DNA of 42,739 nucleotides from SXRF01 sp964624555 (lineage in GTDB: Bacteria > Pseudomonadota > Alphaproteobacteria > Rickettsiales > SXRF01). Below, in pieces: positions 1 to 7,350 of this stretch. The DNA lies in assembly GCA_964624555.1 (NCBI GenBank), contig CAZUXB010000020.1, positions 1 to 42,739 on the forward strand, written 5' to 3'. The stretch's first letter is position 1. Every line of letters starts with the position of its first letter. Both the position numbers and the translations under genes were made by a program. The notes below the pieces were generated by a model. It was not told where the DNA came from. It ran no database searches and saw only the letters and a list, made by a program, of their open reading frames with translations.

Positions 1-55
1 ACGCCCGACCTCCAGATTCGTAGTCTGATGCTCTATCCAGCTGAGCTACGGGTGC
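1..55 (-). tRNA. tRNA-Arg (anticodon ACG), 3' part outside window
   Basis: Read on the minus strand, the 5' acceptor strand GCACCCG starts at 55. It is followed by a D-arm (GCTC/GAGC) and an anticodon arm whose 7-base loop CTACGAA gives anticodon ACG (Arg, CGN codons). The variable region and the start of the T-stem follow, and the window edge cuts the T-loop and 3' acceptor. The A34 is presumably deaminated to inosine, as in known tRNA-Arg(ACG). Confidence 0.9.
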
Positions 56-190
56 ATTACAAAATACATATATGTGATTTTGTTATTTATTAAGCTAATA
101 CGAAAACCGACTGATTTTTCGTAAAGAGGCGGAAATGTAACCAATCTGATAGAGAATACAAGTCATTTCTGTATATATATATCTATTTAT

Positions 191-303
191 AATCGTTTCG
201 TATAAGAATTATACGGAACGATTATGAAAATCGAGACCGAAAGTCCGATTTTCCGCCGCGTAGCGAGCGTATCTGCAAATAAGAAATGGAAATTTCTTAT
301 TTG
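191..303 (+). repeat. Composite three-hairpin repeat element, copy 1
   Basis: This lies in the 337-base gene-free stretch between tRNA-Arg and the first CDS. Hairpin A is 191-223 (14-bp stem with one G-T pair, 5-base loop). The core hairpin is 226-253 (GAAAATCG/CGATTTTC plus an inner GAC/GTC pair and a CGAAA loop). A conserved linker of 19 bases (CCGCCGCGTAGCGAGCGTA) follows, then hairpin B at 276-303 (perfect 12-bp stem, 4-base loop). A second copy at 16598-16713 on the minus strand keeps the core and linker but has unrelated sequences in hairpins A and B. It could be a palindromic mobile repeat or a structured RNA; I see no ORF in it. Confidence 0.75.
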
Positions 304-392
304 TAACAACTATATATTCGTATATTGACTTGCTTTTGCTGCTATTTTAGATTCATTATCATATTCGGTTGTTATTATGTAGGAGAATGAAA

Positions 393-827
393 ATGGCTGG
401 TGGAAACGAGGGAAATAGCAAGCTGCGGCTTTCTGCGGCAATTTTATTGCTGGTTCCGGCTTTGGGCTTAGGCACACCTGCAATGGCGCAGTCCAGCGGG
501 GGCTTTAAATGGCCAGAAATGGTTCCTGGCCAGAGTGAGCCGGTGATGATCATTCGCTTTAACCAGAAAAACGTTTATTTTCAGAATGCTTTAAGAAAAG
601 TTATCGGCAAGGTTGACGATGCCAAACCGGCTTCCTCGTACGAATTACAATCGGTTGTTCCATCTGGCAGCACCAGGAACCCTGGCAATGACAAGGATTT
701 TGACGAAAACCTGCGTAGCGTTGTAAATGTCATGACCCGCCTTGGGGTTCCGGTCAGCAACATTACTTTTAGCACCATAACCTCTGATTCCGTGCAGAAT
801 CAGGAGATAAAGATTATAGTCCGCTGA
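393..827 (+). CDS. Secreted conserved hypothetical protein
   Basis: About 144 residues. The start at 393 is chosen because AGGAG lies 7 bases upstream; an in-frame ATG at 387 sits too close to it. The N-terminus is a clear Sec signal peptide: basic residues, a hydrophobic run (AAILLLVPALGLG), then a probable cleavage after A-M-A. The mature part contains an IRFNQKNVYF segment and a C-terminal beta-alpha-beta-like stretch with GVPVSNI. This resembles periplasmic proteins that accompany OmpA-like or Dot/Icm-type proteins in alphaproteobacteria, but I do not recognise a named family. It converges with glmS, with only 6 bases between the stop codons. Probably periplasmic; function unknown. Confidence 0.75.
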   Translation: MAGGNEGNSKLRLSAAILLLVPALGLGTPAMAQSSGGFKWPEMVPGQSEPVMIIRFNQKNVYFQNALRKVIGKVDDAKPASSYELQSVVPSGSTRNPGNDKDFDENLRSVVNVMTRLGVPVSNITFSTITSDSVQNQEIKIIVR

Positions 828-833
828 TATTTA

Positions 834-2654
834 TCATTCAACTGTAACCGATTTTGCAAGATTTCTCGGCTGATCGACGTCCGTGCCTTTTTGTACGGCC
901 ACGTGGTAAGCCAGTATCTGCACCGGCAAGCTGTATAATAGCGGCGTAACGAAGGGGTCGGCGGTAGGCATTTTGATATTGGCGCTGACGATATCGCCCA
1001 TTGCGTCAATCCCTTTTTCATCGCTTACCAGAATTATTTTTCCGCCACGCGCGGCTGCTTCCTGCAGGTTGGAGGTGGTTTTTTCGAACAGCGCATCGGA
1101 CGGGGCGAGTACGATCACCGGCATTTTTTCATCAATAAGCGCGATCGGGCCGTGCTTGAGTTCCCCTGCCGCGTAGGCTTCGGCGTGGATGTAGGAAATT
1201 TCTTTCATCTTCAGCGCGCCTTCCATGGCGATGGCGTAACTCGTTCCGCGTCCGATATAAAGCATATCGCGGGCGCTGGTCAGGTTGTTCGCCAACGCAT
1301 TGATCTGCGGGTCGAGTGCTAAAATATTCGCCATCTGTGTTGGCACTTCCAGCAGCAGTTGGCATAGTTCTTTTACGCGTGCCTTGTCGATAGTTTTGCG
1401 CGCCTTGGCAAGAGCGATGGTAAAACACGCAAGAGTAGCGAGCTGCGTGGTAAAGGCTTTGGTCGAAGCAACACCGATTTCCGGCCCGGCGTAGGTATAT
1501 AGCACCGAACTCGCTTCGCGCGCCACGCTGCTTTCGGGCACATTCACGATGGCCAGCACCGGGTGGGTTTGCTTCACAAAACGCAACACCGCCAGCGTAT
1601 CTGCCGTTTCACCCGACTGCGAAATAACAATACTCAAACCCTTTTTATCCACCACTGGGTTGCGGTAGCGGTATTCCGAAGCGATATCCACCTCCACCGG
1701 GATCCGTGCGATAGATTCCAGCCAGTATTTTGCCACCTGCGCAGCGTAGTAGGAAGTGCCGCAGGCGATAAGCTGGATGCGCTCGATAGCCGCCAGATCA
1801 AAAGCCAGCTGCGGCAGCGCCACATCGAGCTCCATAGGATTTACGAACATCTTCAGCGTCTCGCCGACCACGGCCGGCTGATCGTGAATTTCCTTCTGCA
1901 TATAGTGCGAATAATTATCCTTGCCCACCACGCCGACATTATAGCCGGACTTGATAATTTTGCGCAGCGCCGGATGATCGTTTTTATCAAAAATACTGAC
2001 CTTATTTTCACTGATAACCGCCCAATCGCCATCTTCGAGATAGGAAATTTGTGAGGTAAGCTGCGCCAGCGCGATGGCATCGGAGCCGATGAACATTTCC
2101 CCCTCGCCATAGCCAACAGCCAGCGGCGGGCCGTTGCGCGCGGCAATAAGCAACCCTGGATTTTCGGCAAAAACAAAAGCCAGGGCATAGGCTCCCTGCA
2201 ATCTTTTCAGCGTTGCCGACACCGCATCTTCCGGCGTGAGTCCCTTATCCAGAAAATGGGTGACCAGCACCGGCACTACTTCGGTATCGGTCTGGCTTAC
2301 GAACTTATAACCGAGCGCGGTAAGTTCCTCGCGCAGTTCACGGAAATTTTCGATAATGCCGTTATGCACCACTGCGACTTTTTCGGTGCGGTGCGGGTGG
2401 GCGTTGGTTTCGTTGGGTGCGCCATGCGTCGCCCAGCGTGTATGGCCAATGCCGATAGTTCCTTCCAGCGGTTTCTTGTTCAGTTCGCCCTCAAGGTTTA
2501 TAAGCTTACCGCTGGCACGCACGCAGGTTATTTTCCCACCGCTGATGGTTGCGATACCCGCCGAGTCATAACCACGATATTCCAGCTGCTTAAGCCCGCC
2601 CAGTATCAGCGGCGCGGCCTGTTTTTTACCGATAATGCCAATAATTCCGCACAT
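834..2654 (-). CDS. glmS: Glutamine--fructose-6-phosphate aminotransferase (isomerizing)
   Basis: About 606 residues, the usual family length. It makes glucosamine-6-phosphate from fructose-6-phosphate and glutamine, the first step toward UDP-GlcNAc for peptidoglycan and LPS. The start at 2654 puts the nucleophile Cys at position 2 (MCGIIGIIG) after Met removal; the longer upstream frame is repeat sequence. A purine-rich GAGAGA lies 6-10 bases upstream. The N-terminal glutaminase domain shows RGYDSAG, HTRWATHG and HNGIIEN. Two SIS sugar-binding domains follow (ACGTSYYA, SQSGETADT, GRGTSYAIA, ELKHGPIAL). The C-terminus ends in the typical NLAKSVTVE. No glmS ribozyme-like structure was recognised upstream; a palindromic repeat occupies that region instead. 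Confidence 0.98.
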   Translation of the reverse strand: MCGIIGIIGKKQAAPLILGGLKQLEYRGYDSAGIATISGGKITCVRASGKLINLEGELNKKPLEGTIGIGHTRWATHGAPNETNAHPHRTEKVAVVHNGIIENFRELREELTALGYKFVSQTDTEVVPVLVTHFLDKGLTPEDAVSATLKRLQGAYALAFVFAENPGLLIAARNGPPLAVGYGEGEMFIGSDAIALAQLTSQISYLEDGDWAVISENKVSIFDKNDHPALRKIIKSGYNVGVVGKDNYSHYMQKEIHDQPAVVGETLKMFVNPMELDVALPQLAFDLAAIERIQLIACGTSYYAAQVAKYWLESIARIPVEVDIASEYRYRNPVVDKKGLSIVISQSGETADTLAVLRFVKQTHPVLAIVNVPESSVAREASSVLYTYAGPEIGVASTKAFTTQLATLACFTIALAKARKTIDKARVKELCQLLLEVPTQMANILALDPQINALANNLTSARDMLYIGRGTSYAIAMEGALKMKEISYIHAEAYAAGELKHGPIALIDEKMPVIVLAPSDALFEKTTSNLQEAAARGGKIILVSDEKGIDAMGDIVSANIKMPTADPFVTPLLYSLPVQILAYHVAVQKGTDVDQPRNLAKSVTVE

Positions 2655-2669
2655 TTTTATCTCTCTCTT

Positions 2670-2753
2670 CCCCTCCCTAACCCTCCCCACTGCGTGGAGA
2701 GGGAACTTGTCTTTATTCCCTCTCCCGCTTGCGGGGGAGGGTTAGGGAGGGGG
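2670..2753. repeat. Palindromic repeat (C-rich/G-rich arms) upstream of glmS
   Basis: A large imperfect inverted repeat. The left arm begins CCCCTCCCTAACCCTCCCC and the right arm ends with its complement, GGGGAGGGTTAGGGAGGGG. Inner arms GAGAGGGAA and TTCCCTCTC flank a short loop. It belongs to the same broad family as the elements at 28371, 29755, 33790 and 40813. It lies just upstream of glmS and could act as a terminator or mRNA-stability element, but poly-T tails are weak. Confidence 0.8.
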
Positions 2754-2876
2754 TAAAAAATTATTCAAAAAACCTATATTCTCAATTGCAAACTATGTTA
2801 AATCACTGTTTGTTACCTTTTATTACGAATTATTCACTCGACTAGCAACTAGTAACTAGTAACCAGTAACTTAATT

Positions 2877-3836
2877 ATGTCACTCGCCAAACACTCCAAA
2901 CACCTGTCGCTGCTTGCCAAAATCGTGCTGATGCTGCTTGCCTTCTGGTTCGTGCTGCGCGGTATAAACATGGACGAGCTTAAAGATATGCTGAAAGCGC
3001 AGAAGCGCACGGCATTTGTGGAAGCCGGACTTTTCCTGTTGCTGCAAGTCCTTCTGGGGGCGGTGCGCTGGCGCTATATACTGGCAGGACTGGTAGGCAG
3101 CGGAAGCATGATTTCGCGCCTCTCCGGCCTGAAAACCTATTATATCAGCGTATTTTTCAACTGCTGCCTGCCCGGTACGGTTGGTGGCGATGTGGTGCGC
3201 ATCTGGCTGGTAAAATCGGAGCATACTCCCCTGCCGCTGGCCATCAGCTCGGTGGTTATTGACCGGATGGTGGCACTCCTTGCGCTGGGGGTTATGGGCG
3301 GGCTGACCCTGCCATTTTTAGCGCCGGAAATAGGCATCAGCGGCTGGCTGCTGATACCAACTTTTCTTGCATTGGCGTCTTTTGCTTTCTGGGTATTATT
3401 TAACCTCGACCGGATAATTCCTAAGATTCCCTTCCTCAAAACCCTGCACTGGCTGGAACATTTACTGAAAAACATCCGCCTGATACTGACCCTGCCTAAA
3501 CCGGCCTTATGTTCCCTTTCCTACGGGGTGGTATCACATATCACCTATTGCCTTGCCGCTTACACTCTGGCCGGAAGTCTGGGCAGCCCGATATCGGTTT
3601 TAGATTCGCTGACTTTGGTGCCGTGGGTGTTGCTGATTTCCATTATTCCCATTTCCATTGGCGGCTGGGGCCTGCGCGAGGCGGCGATGGTATTTATGCT
3701 TGGTCTTGTGGGTGTTCCACAAGCCGCCGCCCTCGCCCTTTCCGTACAACTCGGCCTTATTTCCATCGTCATCAGCATCCCCGCCGGGCTGCTGTGGCTT
3801 ACTGGCCGTAAGCCCCACAATCTGAATGCTATTTAA
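2877..3836 (+). CDS. Flippase-like / lysylphosphatidylglycerol synthase TM-domain protein
   Basis: 319 residues and almost entirely hydrophobic, with about eight membrane spans. Typical family signatures are present: LRGINMDELKDML near residue 30, RWRYIL near 65, CCLPGTVGGDVVRIWLVK near 100, and a late PISIGGWGLREAAMVF near 265. These match the LPG_synthase_TM family (UPF0104/AglD-like), whose members move or modify lipids or polyprenyl-linked sugars. There is no soluble lysyltransferase domain, so lysyl-PG synthesis is not implied. The ATG at 2877 follows a TAATT stretch without a strong Shine-Dalgarno. It appears to be monocistronic, between a repeat and the terminase pair. The substrate cannot be read from sequence. 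Confidence 0.85.
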   Translation: MSLAKHSKHLSLLAKIVLMLLAFWFVLRGINMDELKDMLKAQKRTAFVEAGLFLLLQVLLGAVRWRYILAGLVGSGSMISRLSGLKTYYISVFFNCCLPGTVGGDVVRIWLVKSEHTPLPLAISSVVIDRMVALLALGVMGGLTLPFLAPEIGISGWLLIPTFLALASFAFWVLFNLDRIIPKIPFLKTLHWLEHLLKNIRLILTLPKPALCSLSYGVVSHITYCLAAYTLAGSLGSPISVLDSLTLVPWVLLISIIPISIGGWGLREAAMVFMLGLVGVPQAAALALSVQLGLISIVISIPAGLLWLTGRKPHNLNAI

Positions 3837-3958
3837 AGCCGGAGGAGCACTTGCGACGACTAGCGCCATTGAGGCGCGCAGCCCGCGTGGCGCCTGAACG
3901 CAATTTTTTTCAAAAAACCTACTTCCGGGACATTTCTGTTAAACTTATCATTGGCTCT

Positions 3959-4315
3959 ATGGCCATAAAACGTAGCACTTTGCAGGACGAGTCTGCACTT
4001 CCCCGGGATACTCGACAGATGCTTCTGACGGCGCGCCAGTTACTGGCAAACCATCGCAAGCTTACTGAACTCTTACCAAAAGCCACCGGCGATGAGCTGG
4101 CGGTGCTGGAAAAGAGGTGTAATTTATTATTTGGTACTAAAAACTCGCTGGCCAGCAGCTTAATAACACTAGCGGAATTAATTTTTAAAATTTATGAAAC
4201 GATCGAAAAACCGCCTGACACAGAAAGTAACACAACATCTTCCCCTGCCCTTTCGGAATATGACATAGGGCTGATAGAGGCATTTTTGAACCGGATGCAA
4301 CAAGCCGATAGTTAG
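3959..4315 (+). CDS. Hypothetical protein preceding terminase (possible small subunit)
   Basis: About 118 residues from ATG 3959. The frame is open further up to a TTG at 3851 that has a good GGAGGAG in front of it. The intervening 36 codons look repeat-derived, however (GCGC-rich inverted repeat, low complexity), so I prefer 3959, although its own ribosome site is weak. The protein is helical, charged and soluble (ARQLLANHRKLTELLPK, EYDIGLIEAFLNRMQQ). It ends 2 bases before the terminase large-subunit ATG, the classic place for a terminase small subunit. No DNA-binding motif is recognisable, so that role is inferred from position only. Confidence 0.6.
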   Translation: MAIKRSTLQDESALPRDTRQMLLTARQLLANHRKLTELLPKATGDELAVLEKRCNLLFGTKNSLASSLITLAELIFKIYETIEKPPDTESNTTSSPALSEYDIGLIEAFLNRMQQADS

Positions 4316-4317
4316 CC

Positions 4318-5706
4318 ATGCCTGTATATTACGACCGCCTGCTCAAGGCCGACTTCGCGACATTCATTGGCAAGGTTCTGGAAAGCACCGACCCCTCGGT
4401 CACGTTCCTGCCCAACTGGCATATCGAGCTCATTGCCGAATATCTGGAGGCGGCACGGAGGGGCAAAATAAAGCGTCTGATAATCAATCTGCCGCCGCGT
4501 TACCTCAAATCAATCTGCGTGAGCGTGGCGTGGCCGGCGTGGCTCTTGGGGCATGATCCAACAGCGCGCATCATCACCGCCAGCTACGCAGCATCACTTA
4601 GCATAAAACATTCGCTTGATACGCGCCTGATAATTTCCGCGCCGTGGTACAAGCGTATTTTTCCGCGCGTAAAACTGGCGCATGACCAGAACGAAAAACA
4701 TAAATTCGCAACCACCCAACAAGGCTTCCGCATGGCCAGTTCCGTTGGTGCCAGCGTTATTGGCGAAGGCGGGAATTTCCTGATAATCGACGATCCGATA
4801 AGCCCGGCGCAGGCGCTGTCAGAAAATTTCCGCGATAATGTGAATAGCTGGTTCGACCACACTTTTTCCACCCGCCTCAACAACAAAAAAAGCGGGGTAA
4901 TCGTGCTGGTGATGCAACGCCTGCACGCGCAGGATTTAAGCGGCTACCTGCTTGCCAAAGGCGGCTGGGAACATTTATCGCTGCCAGCTATTGCCGAACG
5001 CAGCAAAAAATATAGTTTCGGTAGCGTAACAAAAATCCGCAAGGCCGGCGAACTTCTCCATCCTGAGCGCGAAAATTTGCAGCTTATCGAGCGTGCGAAA
5101 ATTGATTTAGGCAGCTCTGCCTTCGCCGCGCAATACCAGCAGAACCCGCTGCCTGAGGAAGGCGGCATGATAAAAAAAAACTGGCTGGTGCGTTATGATA
5201 TCCTGCCGCCGGCCGGTGAAAAAACAGTACAAAGCTGGGATACGGCAATAAAAAGCGGCGCGCAGAATGACGCCAGCGTCTGCCTGACTTTCTGCGAATA
5301 TGAAGGCCGCAGTTACCTGCGTGACGTGCGCGTAATGCGCCTTGAATATCCCGACCTCAAGAAGATTTTTTATGAATTGGCCGAAGAATATAAACCCGGC
5401 GCGATATTACTTGAAGACAAGGCTAGCGGCCAGCAATTGTTGCAGGATATCAAACGTGAAAGCCACCTGCCGCTCATCGCCGTTCGCCCCAAAGCTGACA
5501 AAATCAGCCGCTTTGCCGCCATCTCAGCGATGATCGAAGCAGGCAAGCTGGCGCTGCCCCGGCATGCGCCGTGGCTGTCTGATTTCGAGGCGGAATTACT
5601 GGCTTTTCCGGGCGGCGTGCATGATGACCAGGTCGATGCCCTGACCCAGTATCTTGATTGGAAACGGCAGAAAAGTTGGGAACAATTAAATATCAGAAGG
5701 TTATAG
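4318..5706 (+). CDS. terL: Phage terminase large subunit (TerL-like)
   Basis: 462 residues, full length. Terminases pump DNA into procapsids and cut concatemers. The ATPase domain has a divergent P-loop, LPPRYLKS (58-65), as seen in this terminase family, and a Walker B FLIIDDP (154-160). The C-terminal RNase H-like nuclease keeps its acidic residues: SWDTA (D308), LLEDKASG (E366/D367) and HDDQVDAL (D436/D437). It is therefore intact and probably active. The preceding small gene ends 2 bases upstream. No portal, capsid, protease or tail gene follows, so this is an isolated packaging module. It could be a prophage remnant, part of a scattered gene-transfer-agent locus, or a domesticated nuclease/ATPase. 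Confidence 0.93.
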   Translation: MPVYYDRLLKADFATFIGKVLESTDPSVTFLPNWHIELIAEYLEAARRGKIKRLIINLPPRYLKSICVSVAWPAWLLGHDPTARIITASYAASLSIKHSLDTRLIISAPWYKRIFPRVKLAHDQNEKHKFATTQQGFRMASSVGASVIGEGGNFLIIDDPISPAQALSENFRDNVNSWFDHTFSTRLNNKKSGVIVLVMQRLHAQDLSGYLLAKGGWEHLSLPAIAERSKKYSFGSVTKIRKAGELLHPERENLQLIERAKIDLGSSAFAAQYQQNPLPEEGGMIKKNWLVRYDILPPAGEKTVQSWDTAIKSGAQNDASVCLTFCEYEGRSYLRDVRVMRLEYPDLKKIFYELAEEYKPGAILLEDKASGQQLLQDIKRESHLPLIAVRPKADKISRFAAISAMIEAGKLALPRHAPWLSDFEAELLAFPGGVHDDQVDALTQYLDWKRQKSWEQLNIRRL

Positions 5707-5714
5707 TGCCAGTT

Positions 5715-5771
5715 ATCGGTGTCAGTGTCGGTAAAATAATGCTTCCGACACCGTCCACCGACACCGACACT
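5715..5771. repeat. Inverted repeat with GTGTCGG/CCGACAC units
   Basis: Just after terL. The arm AGTGTCGGT (5724-5732) pairs with ACCGACACT (5763-5771), with further CCGACACC copies in between. It may be a terminator-like or REP-like structure, but it lacks a T-tract. Confidence 0.55.
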
Positions 5772-5787
5772 AAAAACTTTCTCCCTG

Positions 5788-5802
5788 TTAACCAAGCATT
5801 AA
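5788..5802. promoter_or_regulatory. Candidate CtrA box (TTAA-N7-TTAA)
   Basis: A perfect TTAA-CCAAGCA-TTAA, 64 bases before the next start codon at 5867. The family rule (CtrA binds TTAA-N7-TTAA) is known from Caulobacter; use here is inference, and a chance match in AT-rich intergenic DNA is possible. Confidence 0.4.
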
Positions 5803-5866
5803 GCATTTTAACCTATTATGACCATATAAGAACTTAAATAGTTAATAAAAAAATTGGGGAAGTGCT

Positions 5867-6139
5867 ATGTCGCACGATGCTATAAACAACTGGGTTGATA
5901 AGGCGAAGAACACTATTCCGCCTGCTGTTGGCAACGCCGCTATTCAGGTAGTTAAGCGTTCCGAATCACAGATGCGTGGCAACATGATCATGGCCATCGC
6001 CGACAAAATCCGCCCTTACCTGCTTAAAATGTTTGAAGGTGTGCGTGACGAGCATGGCATGCTGGTGCAGCAGGCGCATGTACGTGGCATTGCCCTGAAC
6101 ATGGCGCAGACCATTGTCAAAAACCAGGAAGAAAAATAA
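5867..6139 (+). CDS. Small hypothetical protein
   Basis: 90 residues, soluble, with no signal peptide. GGGGAAG lies 5 bases before the ATG. It contains amphipathic helices (NAAIQVVKRSESQM, IADKIRPYLLKMFEGV) and a C-terminal VRGIALNMAQTIVKNQEEK. I do not recognise the family. It is followed 12 bases later by another small gene in the same direction, so the two probably form an operon, with a possible CtrA site and an inverted repeat upstream. It is not obviously phage-like despite lying downstream of terL. Confidence 0.65.
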   Translation: MSHDAINNWVDKAKNTIPPAVGNAAIQVVKRSESQMRGNMIMAIADKIRPYLLKMFEGVRDEHGMLVQQAHVRGIALNMAQTIVKNQEEK

Positions 6140-6151
6140 AGGGGGCCAAGC

Positions 6152-6283
6152 ATGAGCATTACACTGGAGAATCTGCAAAAAAGCTTTGAACAAAATGTTC
6201 CTCCGGAAATGCGCAGTCAGATCCCACCTGAAGCTATGAAGGCTGGCTTTGATGCAATGCACGCCGCACTGAATCATCAGCGG
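6152..6283 (+). CDS. Hypothetical protein, 3' end lost in an assembly gap
   Basis: An ATG at 6152 follows GGGGG at a suitable distance. 44 codons are open to the N-run, beginning MSITLENLQKSFEQ and including PPEMRSQIPPEAMKAGF. It starts 12 bases after the preceding small gene, so it is probably the second gene of that operon. The true end is unknown: after the gap the sequence runs into stops within a few dozen bases and then a terminator hairpin, so the missing part could be short. No family is recognised. Confidence 0.55.
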
Positions 6284-6293
6284 NNNNNNNNNN
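6284..6293. other. Assembly gap (10 N)
   Basis: A run of ten N, probably a fixed-size scaffold gap of unknown true length, interrupting the small gene that starts at 6152. Confidence 0.95.
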
Positions 6294-6356
6294 CTATAGT
6301 AGATAAAGTTGGAGCGTAGCGACTAGGTCCATTGAGAGATTTCTGTGACTGGAAAT

Positions 6357-6390
6357 AAAAAATCCCGCCCTTAAAAAAGGCGGGATTTTT
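6357..6390. terminator. Bidirectional rho-independent terminator
   Basis: AAAAAATCCCGCC and GGCGGGATTTTT form a perfect GC-rich stem with a short CTTAAAAAA loop and a T-tract on either strand. It sits between the small plus-strand operon and the 3' end of ctrA (minus strand) and can serve both. Confidence 0.9.
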
Positions 6391-6429
6391 ATTTTCACTA
6401 AAGCCTGAAGCCTGGAGCCTAAAGCCTAA

Positions 6430-7146
6430 TTAAGCCATTTCGTTGGCATGCAACTGGCTGTCACTCATCTGTTCCGGATCTTTCAGAACATAGCCACGGC
6501 CCCACACGGTTTCGATGTAGTTTTCACCACCAGCGGCAGTTGCTAGTTTCTTACGCAGCTTGCATACGAACACGTCGATAATTTTCAGTTCCGGCTCATC
6601 AATACCACCATAGAGATGGTTGAGGAACATTTCCTTGGTAAGGGTGGTGCCTTTACGCAGGGAGAGCAATTCGAGAATTGAGTATTCCTTGCTGGTAAGG
6701 TGCAGCGGTTTGCCATCGACTTCGATAGAACGGGTATCGAGGTTGACGGAAAGTTTGCCGGTGCGGATGATAGATTCAGAGTGGCCTTTCGAGCGGCGGA
6801 CAATCGCCTGGATGCGGGCGATAAGTTCACCTTTGTTGAAAGGTTTGGTGAGATAGTCGTCAGCGCCATAGCCAAGACCCTTGATCTTCTGGTCGGGGCC
6901 GGAGAGGCCGGAGAGAATGAGTATCGGAGTGGTAACGCGGGCGGCGCGGAAACGGCGGAGCACTTCGTAACCGTCAATATCCGGCAGCATCAGGTCGAGG
7001 ATGATGATGTCATAATCATATAATTTACCAATTTCCAGACCTTCTTCACCAAGCTGGGTGGTATCGCAGATGATACCTTCAGAAGCTAATGATAATTCAA
7101 TCGCTTTGGCGGTTGAGGAGTCGTCTTCTACCAATAATACACGCAT
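6430..7146 (-). CDS. ctrA: Cell-cycle response regulator CtrA
   Basis: 238 residues. An OmpR-type regulator: the receiver domain (1-115) has acidic residues D8/D9, phospho-acceptor D51 (IIILDLMLP), and Lys in LTKPF. The C-terminal winged-helix domain (about 125-230) contains LTSKEYSILELLSLRKG and VWGRGYVL. GYGADDYLTKPFNKGEL is typical of CtrA rather than PhoB or OmpR. In alphaproteobacteria CtrA controls replication initiation, division, flagella and pili. Two perfect TTAA-N7-TTAA boxes lie 40-73 bases upstream of its start, fitting autoregulation and joint control of the divergent fliI. The protein ends NEMA rather than the double alanine of the Caulobacter ClpXP degron, so proteolytic control may differ. 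Confidence 0.97.
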   Translation of the reverse strand: MRVLLVEDDSSTAKAIELSLASEGIICDTTQLGEEGLEIGKLYDYDIIILDLMLPDIDGYEVLRRFRAARVTTPILILSGLSGPDQKIKGLGYGADDYLTKPFNKGELIARIQAIVRRSKGHSESIIRTGKLSVNLDTRSIEVDGKPLHLTSKEYSILELLSLRKGTTLTKEMFLNHLYGGIDEPELKIIDVFVCKLRKKLATAAGGENYIETVWGRGYVLKDPEQMSDSQLHANEMA

Positions 7147-7185
7147 TGTGGAATCCCCCAGAAAAATAAGTTCATTTTTATTTTA

Positions 7186-7219
7186 TTAATAATTCGTTAA
7201 ATCATTAATTTTAAGTTAA
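7186..7219. promoter_or_regulatory. Two tandem CtrA boxes in the ctrA-fliI intergenic region
   Basis: TTAA-TAATTCG-TTAA at 7186-7200 and TTAA-TTTTAAG-TTAA at 7205-7219, separated by 4 bases. Both match the established CtrA consensus exactly and are palindromic in their half-sites. They lie close to the ctrA start (7146) and about 130 bases from fliI (7351), so autoregulation of ctrA is the more likely use. Confidence 0.75.
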
Positions 7220-7350
7220 GCACAAAAAATTTGTTATAACAATATTTATTCTTAATATTTTCAATAAAACTTTTCTTGTACTAAAAAACACTATAAACCT
7301 TGTAGGTTAATCATTGCCAGATGTCAATTAGTAAAGATTAAGGTAGTGCC

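Noticed and set aside
2655..2876. glmS ribozyme upstream of glmS
   Set aside because: The leader is a palindromic repeat plus an AT-rich stretch; no ribozyme-like core was recognised.
3851..3958. TTG start at 3851 for the gene before terL, despite a good GGAGGAG
   Set aside because: The extra N-terminus is GC-rich repeat sequence with no protein-like character; ATG 3959 is kept, with lower confidence.
3959..6139. A complete prophage around the terminase
   Set aside because: No portal, capsid, tail, integrase or lysis gene is found; neighbours are housekeeping genes.
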